Positions 9,734 through 19,084 are shown, counted from the first letter of the stretch. The stretch: DNA of 52,353 nucleotides from Planctomycetales bacterium (GCA_020427005.1 JAGQOY010000026.1:1-52353), one strand, 5' to 3'. The notes: generated by a model from the letters alone, not told the origin. Program-made: numbers and translations.

Positions 9734-10201
9734 ATGATGAGTTTTGAAGACGGCCCCAATTTTGGTGTTGGTGAGGAAAATCAGCGATTCGTGCTCCTTA
9801 GGCACGAATTACCGCGGAATGATCCGCCAGGATCACACTGGGATTTGATCCTCGAATTTGACAGCAATAATTTCACACTTCAACTGCTCGCTCTGCCACC
9901 TAACTGCCCACCTTCACTGAGGCTGCGCGCAAAACGGCTCGCGGATCATCGCAGCCTATATTTTACCTATGAAGGACCGATTTCTGGCGACCGTGGGCAG
10001 GTTGAGCGCATTGCATGGGGCTACTGGCAAACCGCTATTCACCCGTGCGCGGAAACCATGGTTTCCCTTGGGCAATCGAATTGCATAAAGCTTGTCGGTT
10101 CGCGGCTTACCGCTACCATCCAATTCCCCAATATTCAATCTTGGCGAAATGGTGAAGAAAAACTAATCGAGGTTCACGGCTGGAGGTTGAGTTCAGCCTA
10201 A
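9734..10201 (+). CDS. Stand-alone LigD-type 3'-phosphoesterase domain protein
   Basis: The protein has 155 residues and consists of one domain. '[10 protein letters not shown]', 'SHWDLILE', '[14 protein letters not shown]' and 'WGYW' follow the order of the 3'-phosphoesterase (PE) domain of DNA ligase D, which trims 3' ribonucleotides and phosphates at breaks in end joining. His24, His35, Asp37 and His72 are candidates for the metal and catalytic residues. The arginine two positions after the metal Asp in LigD is an isoleucine here, so activity may be altered. No ligase or polymerase domain is attached. ATG 9734 lies 50 bp from the divergent uvrA start, which points to shared control of repair genes. 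The last bases overlap the stop codon of the converging aminotransferase gene. Confidence 0.75.
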   Translation: MMSFEDGPNFGVGEENQRFVLLRHELPRNDPPGSHWDLILEFDSNNFTLQLLALPPNCPPSLRLRAKRLADHRSLYFTYEGPISGDRGQVERIAWGYWQTAIHPCAETMVSLGQSNCIKLVGSRLTATIQFPNIQSWRNGEEKLIEVHGWRLSSA

Positions 10202-11394
10202 ACGGTTTGAGCGTAGGCGGATAATCCAACTGCATTCCTTGCTGCCGAAAGGGTTGCGCCCGGAGTGAGAGAATAGCCCAAGTCACTCAGAATCGATTCT
10301 AAGGCCGAAAGAATCAACGTGACGTTCTGGAGCGTGCTACTGCTGCCCATAAGTCCAATGCGCCACGCTTTTCCTTTGAATGGTCCCAGTCCGGCACCGA
10401 TTTCGATGTTGTATTCATTTAGCAGCCGCTTGCGCACCACGGCATCGTCGACTCCTGCAGGTACATGCACAGCATTCAACGTTGTCAATGAATGATCGGG
10501 GATGTAATTCAAGCCAAGGGCTTCTAGGCCCGCGCGTAGCATGCGGTGGTTCAATTCGTGCCTTGCAATTCGTTGAGGTAATCCTTCCTCAAGAATCATT
10601 TGCAGTGCTTCTCGCAATGCGTATGTCATGTTGATGGGCGCCGTATGATGGTAGACACGATCGCTTCCCCAATAGTTTTTCAACATGGTCACATCTAAAT
10701 ACCAGCTGGTAACCTTGGACTTACGGGCCATGATCGCGTCCACAGCTCGGGCTGAAAACGTGACTGGTGCTAGTCCAGGTGGGCAACTAAGGCACTTTTG
10801 TGTGCCGCTGTAGCAGGCGTCGATTCCCAAGCCATCGATCGGTACATCAATTCCGCCTAAACTCGTCACCGCATCAACGAGCAAATACCCGCCAGAAGCA
10901 TGGACAAGTTTGGCGATTTCGTCCAGCGGCTGATGAGCTCCCGTAGACGTCTCGGCATGCACAATTCCGACTACCTTTGTGCGTGGGAATTTTACCAATT
11001 GATCTGCAATTTGTTGGGGATCAATAACATTTCCCCAGTTTGTTTCGATTGCATGAACGACAGCACCGTATCGCTCGGCCACGTCTTTCATGCGTCCGCC
11101 GAACACTCCATTGACGCAAACGATCATTTCATCGCCAGGTTCAATTAGATTGCAGACACAAGCTTCCATGCCGGCGCTACCAGTTCCGGAAACAGCCATC
11201 GTCATTTCGTTGTTTGTCTGGAACACCTGCCTCAACATCTGCCGCGTTTCGTCCATGATTTGCAAGTATTCGGGGTCCAAGTGGCCGATTGTGGGAGCTG
11301 CCAGAGCCCGTAGAACTCGGAGCGAAACGTCGCTTGGTCCTGGGCCCATGAGTACGCGTTGCGTAGGATCCAGTTGTCCGAAATGGGCAGCCAT
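10198..11394 (-). CDS. Class V pyridoxal-phosphate aminotransferase (alanine/serine-glyoxylate type)
   Basis: The protein has 398 residues, the normal length. '[17 protein letters not shown]' and 'GHLDPEY' at the N-terminus, '[14 protein letters not shown]' (cofactor phosphate region), '[11 protein letters not shown]' (Asp to the pyridine nitrogen) and '[12 protein letters not shown]' with the Schiff-base lysine near 199 are typical of alanine-glyoxylate/serine-pyruvate aminotransferases. These move an amino group from alanine or serine to glyoxylate. The related ureidoglycine-glyoxylate aminotransferase of purine breakdown is an alternative, worth noting because xdhC follows upstream on the same strand. 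ATG 11394 ('[10 protein letters not shown]') is preferred to a TTG 63 bp upstream. The gene converges on and touches the 3'-phosphoesterase gene. Confidence 0.88.
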   Translation of the reverse strand: MAAHFGQLDPTQRVLMGPGPSDVSLRVLRALAAPTIGHLDPEYLQIMDETRQMLRQVFQTNNEMTMAVSGTGSAGMEACVCNLIEPGDEMIVCVNGVFGGRMKDVAERYGAVVHAIETNWGNVIDPQQIADQLVKFPRTKVVGIVHAETSTGAHQPLDEIAKLVHASGGYLLVDAVTSLGGIDVPIDGLGIDACYSGTQKCLSCPPGLAPVTFSARAVDAIMARKSKVTSWYLDVTMLKNYWGSDRVYHHTAPINMTYALREALQMILEEGLPQRIARHELNHRMLRAGLEALGLNYIPDHSLTTLNAVHVPAGVDDAVVRKRLLNEYNIEIGAGLGPFKGKAWRIGLMGSSSTLQNVTLILSALESILSDLGYSLTPGATLSAARNAVGLSAYAQTV

Positions 11395-11611
11395 GGCAAT
11401 TACTTTCCGGGAAAAATTTTTTTTGTGGGACAACGCCAACGCTAAACATTCAGGCAATTATTGAAGCGAGACTTAGGTGTGGGAAATGAGATAGGGGAAC
11501 CCAATTTTCCTCTTTTTCAGGTCACTTGACTAGCGACGCAATCACCAATTCCGCGCGTGGCAATACAGTCTTCAATATCTTATCAATTTTCGACGATGTC
11601 GTTAGGTGTGC

Positions 11612-12406
11612 CTAAACATTTGCTGCATGTTGATCACGATGCTGTAACAATTGTGCCGCAATGGAGATAGCTATTTCAGCCGGAGTGTTATTGCCCAGCG
11701 ACAAGCCAACGGGGCATTGAAATGCCTCAAGTTGTTCCGACGAGAACCCCTGTGACTTTAAATCGCGTTTCAAGGCTGTCGCTTTCTGGCGACTTCCGAT
11801 AACGCCAATAAAGGCTTTAGGTCCGGACCGCAATAGCTCAGCAAGAACTGGAAGATCCGTCGCATGCCCCTGGCTCATCAAAACGAAAAAAGTGTGTTCA
11901 GGCAAACGTCCAACTTCGTCCACCGGGCGATCTGTACAGACCGAGCGGAGCTTCGGGCTCTCCGGGAGTTTGGCTAACCATTCCTGGCGGGGATCAATAC
12001 AGGTTAGTTGGCAGTGCAATGGCAACAAAGCTCTTAGCAGAGCCTGTGCTACATGCCCCGCACCGAAAACTGCAATGGGCCACGAATCGGTTACCCGTGA
12101 CTCGAATAACAACCTAACCTCGCCACCGCATGTCATGCCGATTTCGGTTTGTAAATTCCATGTTTTCAGTTCACAACGGCTAGGGCCGGAACTCAACAAT
12201 TGCTGAGCATAGGCAATTGAGGCCGCTTCTATCTTCCCTCCGCCAACCGTACCCGACACAATACCTGCGTCTGTGACGATGGCTTTGGCCCCCGTAACTT
12301 GTGGTGCACTTCCACGAACTTCGACTAAAGTCACGATAACGAACCCTGCGCCTCCATCCAACAGCTTTTGCACCGTATGCGTATGTTCCACGATATCGTA
12401 TGACAT
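11612..12406 (-). CDS. xdhC: XdhC family molybdenum-cofactor insertion/sulfuration protein
   Basis: The protein has 264 residues from ATG 12406; a GTG at 12457 would add 17. XdhC proteins bind molybdenum cofactor, promote its sulfuration and hand it to xanthine-dehydrogenase-type enzymes. The N-terminal XdhC/CoxI domain shows 'VTLVEVRGSAPQVTGAK', 'GTVGGGKIEAA' and 'EIGMTCGGEVRLLFE', including the conserved Cys of the last motif. The C-terminal Rossmann domain shows 'IAVFGAGHVAQALLRALL' and 'FIGVIGSRQKA'. No molybdoenzyme subunit lies in this window, so its client is elsewhere. It is divergent from the MocA-like gene, and the 108 bp between them (12407-12514) probably hold both promoters. Confidence 0.9.
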   Translation of the reverse strand: MSYDIVEHTHTVQKLLDGGAGFVIVTLVEVRGSAPQVTGAKAIVTDAGIVSGTVGGGKIEAASIAYAQQLLSSGPSRCELKTWNLQTEIGMTCGGEVRLLFESRVTDSWPIAVFGAGHVAQALLRALLPLHCQLTCIDPRQEWLAKLPESPKLRSVCTDRPVDEVGRLPEHTFFVLMSQGHATDLPVLAELLRSGPKAFIGVIGSRQKATALKRDLKSQGFSSEQLEAFQCPVGLSLGNNTPAEIAISIAAQLLQHRDQHAANV

Positions 12407-12514
12407 ATTATGGTGATCAGTATTTCTTGGGATTACGCTCTTGGAACCTTCAGCCACAAGCCTATATTTCCATAACTTTCAATCAGAGTGCGGCTGGCCT
12501 TGGAAACATATTTT

Positions 12515-13279
12515 ATGACAGAAAACTCAGGAATGGCAGCACCAGAAGAAAGGCCTGAAATTATCAGGTGCTTTGCCGTGTTGCCAGCAGCTGGGCATAG
12601 TCGTCGCATGGGCTGCCCCAAGTTGCTGTTGCCTTGGCCTCCTATCAATCAGATTGGTCCAGCGGATTCAAGAGTCCTCGCTAATCGGACGGATAGGCTT
12701 AGTATTTTCGAAAAAGGTGAAACTGCCACGGATTTAGATGAGGACCATCGGGCAATACCAGTCCGACCGGAACGCATTATTGATGCTGTACTATCTACAT
12801 GGACGCACGCTCCCGTGGACCAAATGGCTATAGTCGTCCGAAATGACGATGATGAGCTTGCCGATGCCTGCCGCCGTTGGCCCATCCACATCGTTCGGCC
12901 TTCGGTGTCCCCGATCGACATGAAAGCATCTGTGCTTGTCGGTGCTGAATTTATTGAGGAACACTATCGGCCGGACTGCTGTGACGCCCTGTTGGTAGCC
13001 CCAGCGGACACGCCGGGTATAGCTTCAGAAACCATCTTGAGCGTTGTAAACGCTTGGCGAGGCTCTGGTGGTCGATCGGTTGTAGTTCCCACGTCTGAAG
13101 GCCGGCGCGGTCACCCGATTTTGCTTCCTTGGCCCTATGTGAAAAGGATCCGTGAATTACCGGCCGACCAGGGACTAGACAGTTTGCTTGAGGGCGCGAG
13201 TTTGCTTGAGGTTGCACAACTCCATGCTGAATTGGCTGGCGACATAGACACACCGGAAGACTACAACAAGTTGATTTGA
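12515..13279 (+). CDS. MocA/MobA-like molybdenum cofactor nucleotidyltransferase
   Basis: The protein has 254 residues. 'AVLPAAGHSRRMGCPKLLLP' is the nucleotide-binding loop of MobA/MocA nucleotidyltransferases, which link CMP or GMP to molybdopterin. 'VAPADTPGIAS' carries the metal-binding Asp and 'GRRGHPILLPW' follows the MocA pattern ahead of 'QGLDSLL'. Between the loop and the usual 'IIDAVLSTW' helix there are about 45 extra residues rich in Asp, Glu and Arg. ATG 12515 follows GGAAAC and is preferred to the in-frame GTG at 12488. Next to xdhC it most likely makes molybdopterin cytosine dinucleotide for an unseen xanthine-dehydrogenase-type enzyme. Confidence 0.82.
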   Translation: MTENSGMAAPEERPEIIRCFAVLPAAGHSRRMGCPKLLLPWPPINQIGPADSRVLANRTDRLSIFEKGETATDLDEDHRAIPVRPERIIDAVLSTWTHAPVDQMAIVVRNDDDELADACRRWPIHIVRPSVSPIDMKASVLVGAEFIEEHYRPDCCDALLVAPADTPGIASETILSVVNAWRGSGGRSVVVPTSEGRRGHPILLPWPYVKRIRELPADQGLDSLLEGASLLEVAQLHAELAGDIDTPEDYNKLI

Positions 13280-13968
13280 CTTGCCCTTCTCGTCTGGCCG
13301 ACAGGGTGCATGCGCGGACACACAGTTTTCAATCGGCTTCGAGGCCTCCAATAGCGATCCTGGGAGCACCCTAGCCAATCCGATGGTTGGCCCAGGTGAT
13401 TAGATTGGGTAGAGGGGGAGGTTTTGCGTATTTGCGTAGAGTGGTGTGGCTTTGCATCCAGAGATTTTTTTGTGAAAAGTTTAGCGGTTAAATCAATTCA
13501 TAATTCTGGAATGAAAAATTCATAACCTATTAACGCAGGATAACTTACGCGACGGGGAGATTGCCAAAATAAAGTCTCCCCCGTGTTGATGGTTCTGACT
13601 ACAAGTACTCACCCAAAAGGCACTTACGACGTTCTCAAGGTTGCATTTGACATGCCAGGCGGAATCTCTAAACTCTGCTGGCATGCTAGATGTTGTGCTT
13701 GCAATCGCTATCTATACTACAGGTAGTGGCTACAGGGCTCGTTTTAGCATCTTTGTCAAAGGATTCTTGAGACGGGCGGAGAGCCCGAACAAGTGTTCCC
13801 ACGACGACCATGATGGTGTGCGTAGGTTCAAATCTTGTCTTGGTGAACAGCTGGAAGTACTTGCTGGGAGGATTCAGCCCCTCTTGTGCCTGTTAGTTTG
13901 CTACGCTCCACCTTCATCTTGTCGAACTTTTCTACAACCGAATCAAATGCCGAAGGAGTTCAATCAGG
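13280..13968 (+). other. Long non-coding gap upstream of nrdJ
   Basis: This 689-bp stretch holds no convincing gene; the short open frames lack family motifs. It contains a GC-rich hairpin (13552-13560 with 13575-13584, one bulged C), an 8-bp perfect stem CATGCCAG/CTGGCATG (13651-13658 with 13678-13685), and a cluster of hairpins described separately. AAGGAG about 10 bases before ATG 13969 is a good ribosome site. Confidence 0.6.
13735..13828 (+). promoter_or_regulatory. Candidate structured leader RNA of nrdJ
   Basis: GGGCTC (13735-13740) can pair with GAGCCC (13781-13786), but the latter overlaps a tighter hairpin CGGGC-GGAGA-GCCCG (13773-13787), so the two are mutually exclusive. A second hairpin is ACCAT-G-ATGGT (13807-13817), extended outward by ACG/CGT across a symmetric internal loop. 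The cobalamin riboswitch core (GCCACTG) is absent. Folding was judged by eye only. Confidence 0.3.
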
Positions 13969-16900
13969 ATGGCGACAGTTGATTTTGATCGTAAAGGACG
14001 GGGTTCAAAATCTCGATCAACAAAGGCTCGAGGGAGTGCTCGCTCGACCGCGACGAGCAAACTGGAAATGGGATTGCAAATTGATCAGAAGTTTTGTCCA
14101 GCAGATGTTGATCCATTCGATACTGTGCGATGGGAACTGCGAAGTGCGGTTATTAAGGATGAAAGCGGAGAAGCACTTTTTGAGCAGACCGATTGCGAAA
14201 TTCCTGAATCGTGGAGCCAACTTTCTACCAATGTTGTGGTCAGCAAGTACTTTTATGGGGAACCAGCTACACCCGAGCGCGAACGCAGTGTTCGGCAATT
14301 AATACATCGAGTTACCCGCACAATAACTGACTGGGGTTTGGCTGACGGTTACTTCTCGAGTGCTGAAGCAGGCGAGAAATTCTATAAGGACCTTTCCTGG
14401 TTGTGTTTGCACCAATATGGCTCTTTCAATTCTCCCGTTTGGTTTAATGTAGGCCTGTTCCATGAATATGGTGTTACAGGAGCGCCTTGCACTTGGAACT
14501 ACAATCCAACCACTAAGCAAGTGGAGCAACCGGAGAATCCTTATGCGTTCCCGCAGGCTTCAGCTTGCTTCATCCAAAGTGTTGAAGACAACATGGAGGA
14601 TATCATGCGGCTGGCATCGAGCGAGGCGATGCTATTCAAGTTTGGCAGTGGTACAGGTACCGATTTGTCGACCATTCGCAGTCGACGTGAAAAGTTATCT
14701 GGCGGTGGCACTCCATCGGGGCCGCTGTCCTTTATGAAGGTATATGATTCGATAGCGGGTGTGGTCAAAAGTGGCGGCAAGACCCGTCGTGCTGCCAAGA
14801 TGCAGTCGTTGAAGGTATCCCACCCGGATGTGATGGATTTCATTCAATGCAAGTGGAAGGAAGAGCAAAAGGCCCACGCTTTGATTCGCGAAGGCTACGA
14901 AGCCAATTTCAACGGCGAAGCTTACTCTTCAGTATTTTTCCAGAATGCCAATCTGTCAGTCCGTGTGACCGACGATTTCATGGAAGCCGTAAAACGCGAT
15001 GCGAAATGGCAGACACAATGGGTCAGCGAAAAAGCCAAGGGAACGGCTCCGTCTTTCAAAGCGCGCGAAGTCCTTCATGCTATGGCGGATTGTGCTTGGC
15101 ACTGCGGGGACCCAGGTGTTCAGTATGACAGCACCATTAATGATTGGCACACGTGTCCCAATTCAGGGCGCATTAATGCCAGTAATCCTTGCAGTGAGTA
15201 TATGTTCTTGGACAATACTGCTTGCAATCTGGCAAGTATTAATTTGATGAAGTTCCGTCAAGGCGATGGTGCCTTTGATGTGGCTGGCTTTACTTCTGCT
15301 TGCCGTCTGTTTTTCATTGCCCAAGAGATATTGGTTGGGCATGCCAGTTATCCTACCGAGCGCATTGCAGAGAATAGTCATCTCTATCGTCCACTAGGCT
15401 TGGGGTACTCGAACCTTGGTAGCCTGATTATGACTGCCGGTTTGGCCTATGATTCCGATGCAGCCCGTAGTATGTGTGGTTCGCTGACAGCGCTATTGCA
15501 TGGAGCGGCCAATTTGGCGAGTGCTGAATTGGCTTCAGTCGTGGGTCCCTTCGATCGCTTTGAAGAGAATCGCGATTCTATGATGCGTGTCATGTGCAAA
15601 CATCGTGATGCAGTGAATACGATTGACCCAGCTGGTTCAACCGCTTTGCGAAAGGCTGCGAGTGAACTGTGGGATAAAGTAATCGAACTTGGAGAGCGGT
15701 ATGGCTATCGCAATGCACAGGCCACCGTGTTGGCGCCGACCGGCACCATCAGCTTTATGATGGATTGCGATACCACCGGCATTGAGCCGGACATTGCTTT
15801 GGTTAAATACAAGCAGTTGGCGGGCGGTGGCATGCTCAAAATCGTCAATCGCAGCGTAGCCCTAGGGCTGCAAACGCTGGGTTACACATCCGACGAAGTT
15901 GAAGCAATCATTGAATTCATCAACCAGAATGACACGATCGAGGGCGCTCCCTTCATGAAAGAAGAGCACCTTGGGGTTTTTGATTGTGCATTCAAACCTG
16001 CCAAGGGCACACGTAGTATTCCATGGCAAGCTCACGTGCAGATGATGGCTGCTGCTCAACCGTTTTTGTCCGGTGCTATCAGCAAGACCGTCAACATGCC
16101 TAACGATGTTAGTGTGCAGGACATTGCCGACGCCTACACTTGGGGGTGGGAGCTTGGCTTGAAGGCTATTGCAATTTACCGTGACGGTTCAAAGCAGAGC
16201 CAGCCGCTAAACACAAAGAGCGAAGGGGATAAAGCTGCCGAAAAGCAAAAGGAAAAGGTGATCTACAAACCTCGTCGTGAAAGATTACCTGATACGCGGC
16301 AATCGATCACACATAAGTTCAACATTTCCGGCCACGAAGGCTATTTGAATGTTGGACTCTATCCAGATGGACGCCCGGGTGAATTGTTCATTACTATGGC
16401 CAAAGAAGGTTCGACTGTGGGTGGACTGATGGATGCGTTTGGTACGGCCATCTCGATGTCGTTGCAATACGGTGTACCCTTGGAGGTGCTGGTAAATAAG
16501 TTTAGCCATACGCGTTTCGAACCAATGGGGCATACGACCAATCCTGATATACGTATTGCCAAGAGTGTGGTTGACTATATTTTTCGCTGGTTAGGCATTA
16601 CGTTTTTAGCGGGATTCCGTGAAGCAAGTTCCGGAGTTCAAGCTACATCGGCGTCTGTATCGGATAAGAAACTGGATTCAAGCGATAAAACTGCAGCTAG
16701 CAGTAATTCGGAAGCCAAGAACCCAGTAGGCAACCTTCCCAAGGCCGATGGTAATGGAGCGACTGAGTCTAATATGGATACAGTCACGGCGGCACGCTAC
16801 AACGGTGCTTCGAGTCGATTAGATTCTCAAGCACTTGAGCGGGCAGGAGTTGCTATGGCAGTACCACCCAAAGCGGAAAAGGGACGCGACGCGCAGTTTG

Positions 16901-17010
16901 CTGGCTTTCAATCAGACGCTCCCAGTTGTGACAATTGCGGTTCCATAACTGTTCGCAACGGTAACTGCTATTTGTGTCACAACTGCGGCAATTCAATGGG
17001 CTGCAGTTGA
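13969..17010 (+). CDS. nrdJ: Class II (adenosylcobalamin-dependent) ribonucleoside-diphosphate reductase
   Basis: This protein of 1013 residues makes deoxyribonucleotides using adenosylcobalamin, independent of oxygen. The substrate half shows 'ASACFIQSVEDNMEDIM' (first redox Cys), 'SSEAMLFKFGSGTGTDLS', 'NPCSEYMFLDNTACNLASIN' with the radical-site Cys408, and 'VLAPTGTISFMMDCDTTGIE'. A TSCPD-type domain follows ('ISGHEGYLNVGLYPDGRPGE', 'HTRFEPMGHTTNPDI'). Next come a low-complexity linker rich in Ser, Ala and Lys (about 885-975) and a C-terminal zinc ribbon ('CDNCGSI', 'CYLCHNCG') ending in GCS. The large-NrdJ layout is complete. No nrdA/nrdB or nrdD gene is near. The ribosome site AAGGAG fixes the ATG. 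Expression may depend on the hairpin-rich leader upstream. Confidence 0.95.
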   Translation: MATVDFDRKGRGSKSRSTKARGSARSTATSKLEMGLQIDQKFCPADVDPFDTVRWELRSAVIKDESGEALFEQTDCEIPESWSQLSTNVVVSKYFYGEPATPERERSVRQLIHRVTRTITDWGLADGYFSSAEAGEKFYKDLSWLCLHQYGSFNSPVWFNVGLFHEYGVTGAPCTWNYNPTTKQVEQPENPYAFPQASACFIQSVEDNMEDIMRLASSEAMLFKFGSGTGTDLSTIRSRREKLSGGGTPSGPLSFMKVYDSIAGVVKSGGKTRRAAKMQSLKVSHPDVMDFIQCKWKEEQKAHALIREGYEANFNGEAYSSVFFQNANLSVRVTDDFMEAVKRDAKWQTQWVSEKAKGTAPSFKAREVLHAMADCAWHCGDPGVQYDSTINDWHTCPNSGRINASNPCSEYMFLDNTACNLASINLMKFRQGDGAFDVAGFTSACRLFFIAQEILVGHASYPTERIAENSHLYRPLGLGYSNLGSLIMTAGLAYDSDAARSMCGSLTALLHGAANLASAELASVVGPFDRFEENRDSMMRVMCKHRDAVNTIDPAGSTALRKAASELWDKVIELGERYGYRNAQATVLAPTGTISFMMDCDTTGIEPDIALVKYKQLAGGGMLKIVNRSVALGLQTLGYTSDEVEAIIEFINQNDTIEGAPFMKEEHLGVFDCAFKPAKGTRSIPWQAHVQMMAAAQPFLSGAISKTVNMPNDVSVQDIADAYTWGWELGLKAIAIYRDGSKQSQPLNTKSEGDKAAEKQKEKVIYKPRRERLPDTRQSITHKFNISGHEGYLNVGLYPDGRPGELFITMAKEGSTVGGLMDAFGTAISMSLQYGVPLEVLVNKFSHTRFEPMGHTTNPDIRIAKSVVDYIFRWLGITFLAGFREASSGVQATSASVSDKKLDSSDKTAASSNSEAKNPVGNLPKADGNGATESNMDTVTAARYNGASSRLDSQALERAGVAMAVPPKAEKGRDAQFAGFQSDAPSCDNCGSITVRNGNCYLCHNCGNSMGCS

Positions 17011-17060
17011 GTTTCGGCTCGTGAGCGGCGTGCCAAAGCAGTCAGCTCGAGCATTGCTGA

Positions 17061-17103
17061 CCCAGTCCGACCAAAATAGTAACAACCTTGCTGTCGGGCT
17101 GGG
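17061..17103. terminator. Long-stem hairpin after nrdJ
   Basis: CCCAGTCCGAC (17061-17071) pairs with GTCGGGCTGGG (17093-17103), 11 bp with one G-U, around a 21-base loop. It lies between the converging nrdJ and metallophosphoesterase genes. No T run follows. Confidence 0.4.
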
Positions 17104-17123
17104 ACTGTCAATTACGACGTGAT

Positions 17124-17152
17124 GCTGTACGGCAACGGTTTTTTTGTACAGC
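17124..17152. terminator. Second hairpin between converging genes
   Basis: GCTGTAC (17124-17130) and GTACAGC (17146-17152) form a perfect 7-bp stem; the loop holds a run of seven T. With the preceding hairpin it may separate the two convergent transcription units. Confidence 0.35.
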
Positions 17153-17290
17153 AGAACGGAGTATTGTGCGCAGGGCTTGATCTCATGACTTGACATCAGG
17201 ATTGTGCAGATCCCGTTCACCATTAGTACATCGTCTGCACTTCAATTCCATCCGTCTACGTCCACTTGGTGCCTGTGCGAGAATCAGAAT

Positions 17291-18175
17291 TCACTTCAAC
17301 TCCAGCAGGTCAATTACAGGTGGATTGAACAAGCGCAACGGAAAGCCGACTTCACCTAAACCAGAGGTAACGAATAACTGCGTAACACCAAGTTGCATGA
17401 GGCCGCGGTCAAAACTACCTCGTGTAGGAATGACTGATTGATATAGAAAGGGAATCCGTACTTGTCCACCATGCGTGTGGCCACAAAGAGTCAGATCTGC
17501 GTTGGAATCCGTAAAACGCATCGTAGTATCGGGGTTATGAGTCATGACAACCAAATGTTCTGAAGTGGAAAACTGATCGATCAATCGCACATCGTCTTCG
17601 CAATTCCAATGGTCACCCAGCCCCAACAATGTAAAGCTCCCAAGCCGTGCGCTTTCATTGTTTAATAGTCGCACTCCGACTTGCTCCAGTGCGGCCGCAA
17701 GTTCTTGTCGTATTGGAGGCCCAGGGCGTTGCACGTCATGGTTCCCAAGGACTGCGAAGGCTGGGACCTTGAGTTGCTTCAAGGGATCAAGTATTTCAGC
17801 CAATCGAAGCCGGTCAGGGCGATAACAAAAATCTCCGGCGATTAATAGAAAGTCCACGTCGGACTCGTTTACTCGATTGACTACCTGCTTAAGAAATGCA
17901 GCCTTTTTATGTTGTCCCAAGTGCAAGTCGGCGACCAATGCCAAACGGGCACTGAACCCAACTTTGATGGTCGTATTTCGAGTCACTATCCAATAGGGCT
18001 CGACAAACCTCATCCAAACAAACATACCACAGAGTATTAGCAAAGCGAACTGGCGCCATTTGCCGAGCCAACGCAGTCGAGGAATTAAAAGAATACAAGG
18101 AAATACTAAGTACGAACCGGCGACAATTATTCCAAATAACATGCTCGCCCCAGAATCAGATTCACATCGCTTCAC
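17291..18175 (-). CDS. Membrane-anchored calcineurin-like metallophosphoesterase
   Basis: The protein has 294 residues. All five metal motifs of the family are present in order: 'VADLHLG', 'AGDF', 'GNHD', 'MTHNPD' and 'CGHTHGGQVR'. This is the YaeI/YkuE-like branch, which includes lipid pyrophosphate hydrolases that act on lipid A intermediates, though the substrate here is unknown. The first 70 residues hold one or two hydrophobic segments ('MLFGIIVAGSYLVFPCILLI', 'FALLILCGMFVWM'), so the catalytic domain is tethered to a membrane. The GTG at 18175 is chosen because AAAGGAA lies just before it; an ATG 11 codons later is the alternative. It sits 22 bp behind the next upstream gene and is probably co-transcribed with it. 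Confidence 0.85.
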   Translation of the reverse strand: MKRCESDSGASMLFGIIVAGSYLVFPCILLIPRLRWLGKWRQFALLILCGMFVWMRFVEPYWIVTRNTTIKVGFSARLALVADLHLGQHKKAAFLKQVVNRVNESDVDFLLIAGDFCYRPDRLRLAEILDPLKQLKVPAFAVLGNHDVQRPGPPIRQELAAALEQVGVRLLNNESARLGSFTLLGLGDHWNCEDDVRLIDQFSTSEHLVVMTHNPDTTMRFTDSNADLTLCGHTHGGQVRIPFLYQSVIPTRGSFDRGLMQLGVTQLFVTSGLGEVGFPLRLFNPPVIDLLELK

Positions 18176-18197
18176 GGGTTCCTTTTTGAATTAACCC

Positions 18198-18761
18198 TCA
18201 TTGTTCGCCATGGTTCTGCCGCAAACCGTCCTGTGGTGGAAAATGCTCATAGTCCCGTATCAGCCATTTTTCGTCTTGTTGCATGAGATACAGCTTTACA
18301 AATCTCACAACGTTGGTCCTGTGCCCCCCTAACTCAATTTTTGCACGGGCAAACATCTCAACAATTGCAGTCTTTGGCTGAGTATCAGGATTGACTTCGA
18401 GTGAGGCGATGCGAGTGATGCGTGCCTCTTCAAAATGATAACGAGGCAATTCGCTTTTGACCCGTTGAAGTGCATCGGTAGCGCTTGGATGGACAAGATT
18501 GATCACAAACTTGTGGTCATTGTTTTGTACAGCGTCGGAGCCTTGCTGAAGCATGCTGCGGATCTGTTCGCGATCGGTCTCAATCGCTAAGCTTGCCCAG
18601 ACCATGCTCAATGTGAGCAACCCGCACGTGAGTGTCAACCACGCCAAGCTACGGTGTTGTTTTTGAAGCCATAGCCAGGCAAAGAGAGTCGTGATACCCA
18701 ATCCGACCAATGCAGCAATCCATGGATGCTCGAAAAGAATCGGAATCGCATTGTAGCTCAT
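18198..18761 (-). CDS. Membrane protein with NTF2-like soluble domain, function unknown
   Basis: The protein has 187 residues. Two hydrophobic segments near the start ('WIAALVGLGITTLFAWLWL' and 'LAWLTLTCGLLTLSMVWASL') are followed by a soluble domain of about 120 residues. That domain begins with helix 'IRSMLQQGSDAVQNNDHKF' and runs through alternating strands ('TAIVEMFARAKIEL', 'VVRFVKLYLMQQDEKWLIRD'), the pattern of an NTF2/SnoaL-like cone fold. No catalytic motif is visible. It is the first gene of a two-gene unit with the metallophosphoesterase, which suggests a shared membrane task. The fold is inferred from pattern only. Confidence 0.7.
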   Translation of the reverse strand: MSYNAIPILFEHPWIAALVGLGITTLFAWLWLQKQHRSLAWLTLTCGLLTLSMVWASLAIETDREQIRSMLQQGSDAVQNNDHKFVINLVHPSATDALQRVKSELPRYHFEEARITRIASLEVNPDTQPKTAIVEMFARAKIELGGHRTNVVRFVKLYLMQQDEKWLIRDYEHFPPQDGLRQNHGEQ

Positions 18762-19084
18762 CGTCGTGCCTTTCTCTCGAGTTGAAGATCAACCGCTGAA
18801 TGTATTCTTGCTCATAGCGCAGACGGCAAAACAATCAGCTGCAACACTTGGATTCAGGACCACACATCAAACAACTGAAAAGACGCCCGTTTAAGGCACT
18901 TATCTACTGCAAGGAATATAGAAGAAAGCGTGAGAAATGGTCGCAACCAGAAAAGCAAAATGAGTATAGAGCTCAATTGACGAGCAATTGGTAGTACGCT
19001 TTCCAGTGAATGCAAGTTCACACGAATTGTTAACTTCATGATTCGTCAACAGGCCTCGAAAAGGGTGGGAAGTCTTGCAGGCAT

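Noticed and set aside
13797..13850. tRNA-like piece with a GGTTCAAATC loop
   Set aside because: The stem of the supposed T arm is mostly G-U pairs and no matching 5' acceptor or anticodon arm is found upstream.
13280..13968. Cobalamin riboswitch for the B12-dependent reductase
   Set aside because: The GCCACTG core and the conserved G-rich box of this riboswitch are not present.
13641..13982. Short gene ahead of nrdJ
   Set aside because: It lies in the hairpin-rich leader, ends inside nrdJ and has no family motif.
18854..19039. 61-codon minus-strand gene before the LRAT gene
   Set aside because: Composition and lack of ribosome site and motifs suggest a chance open frame.
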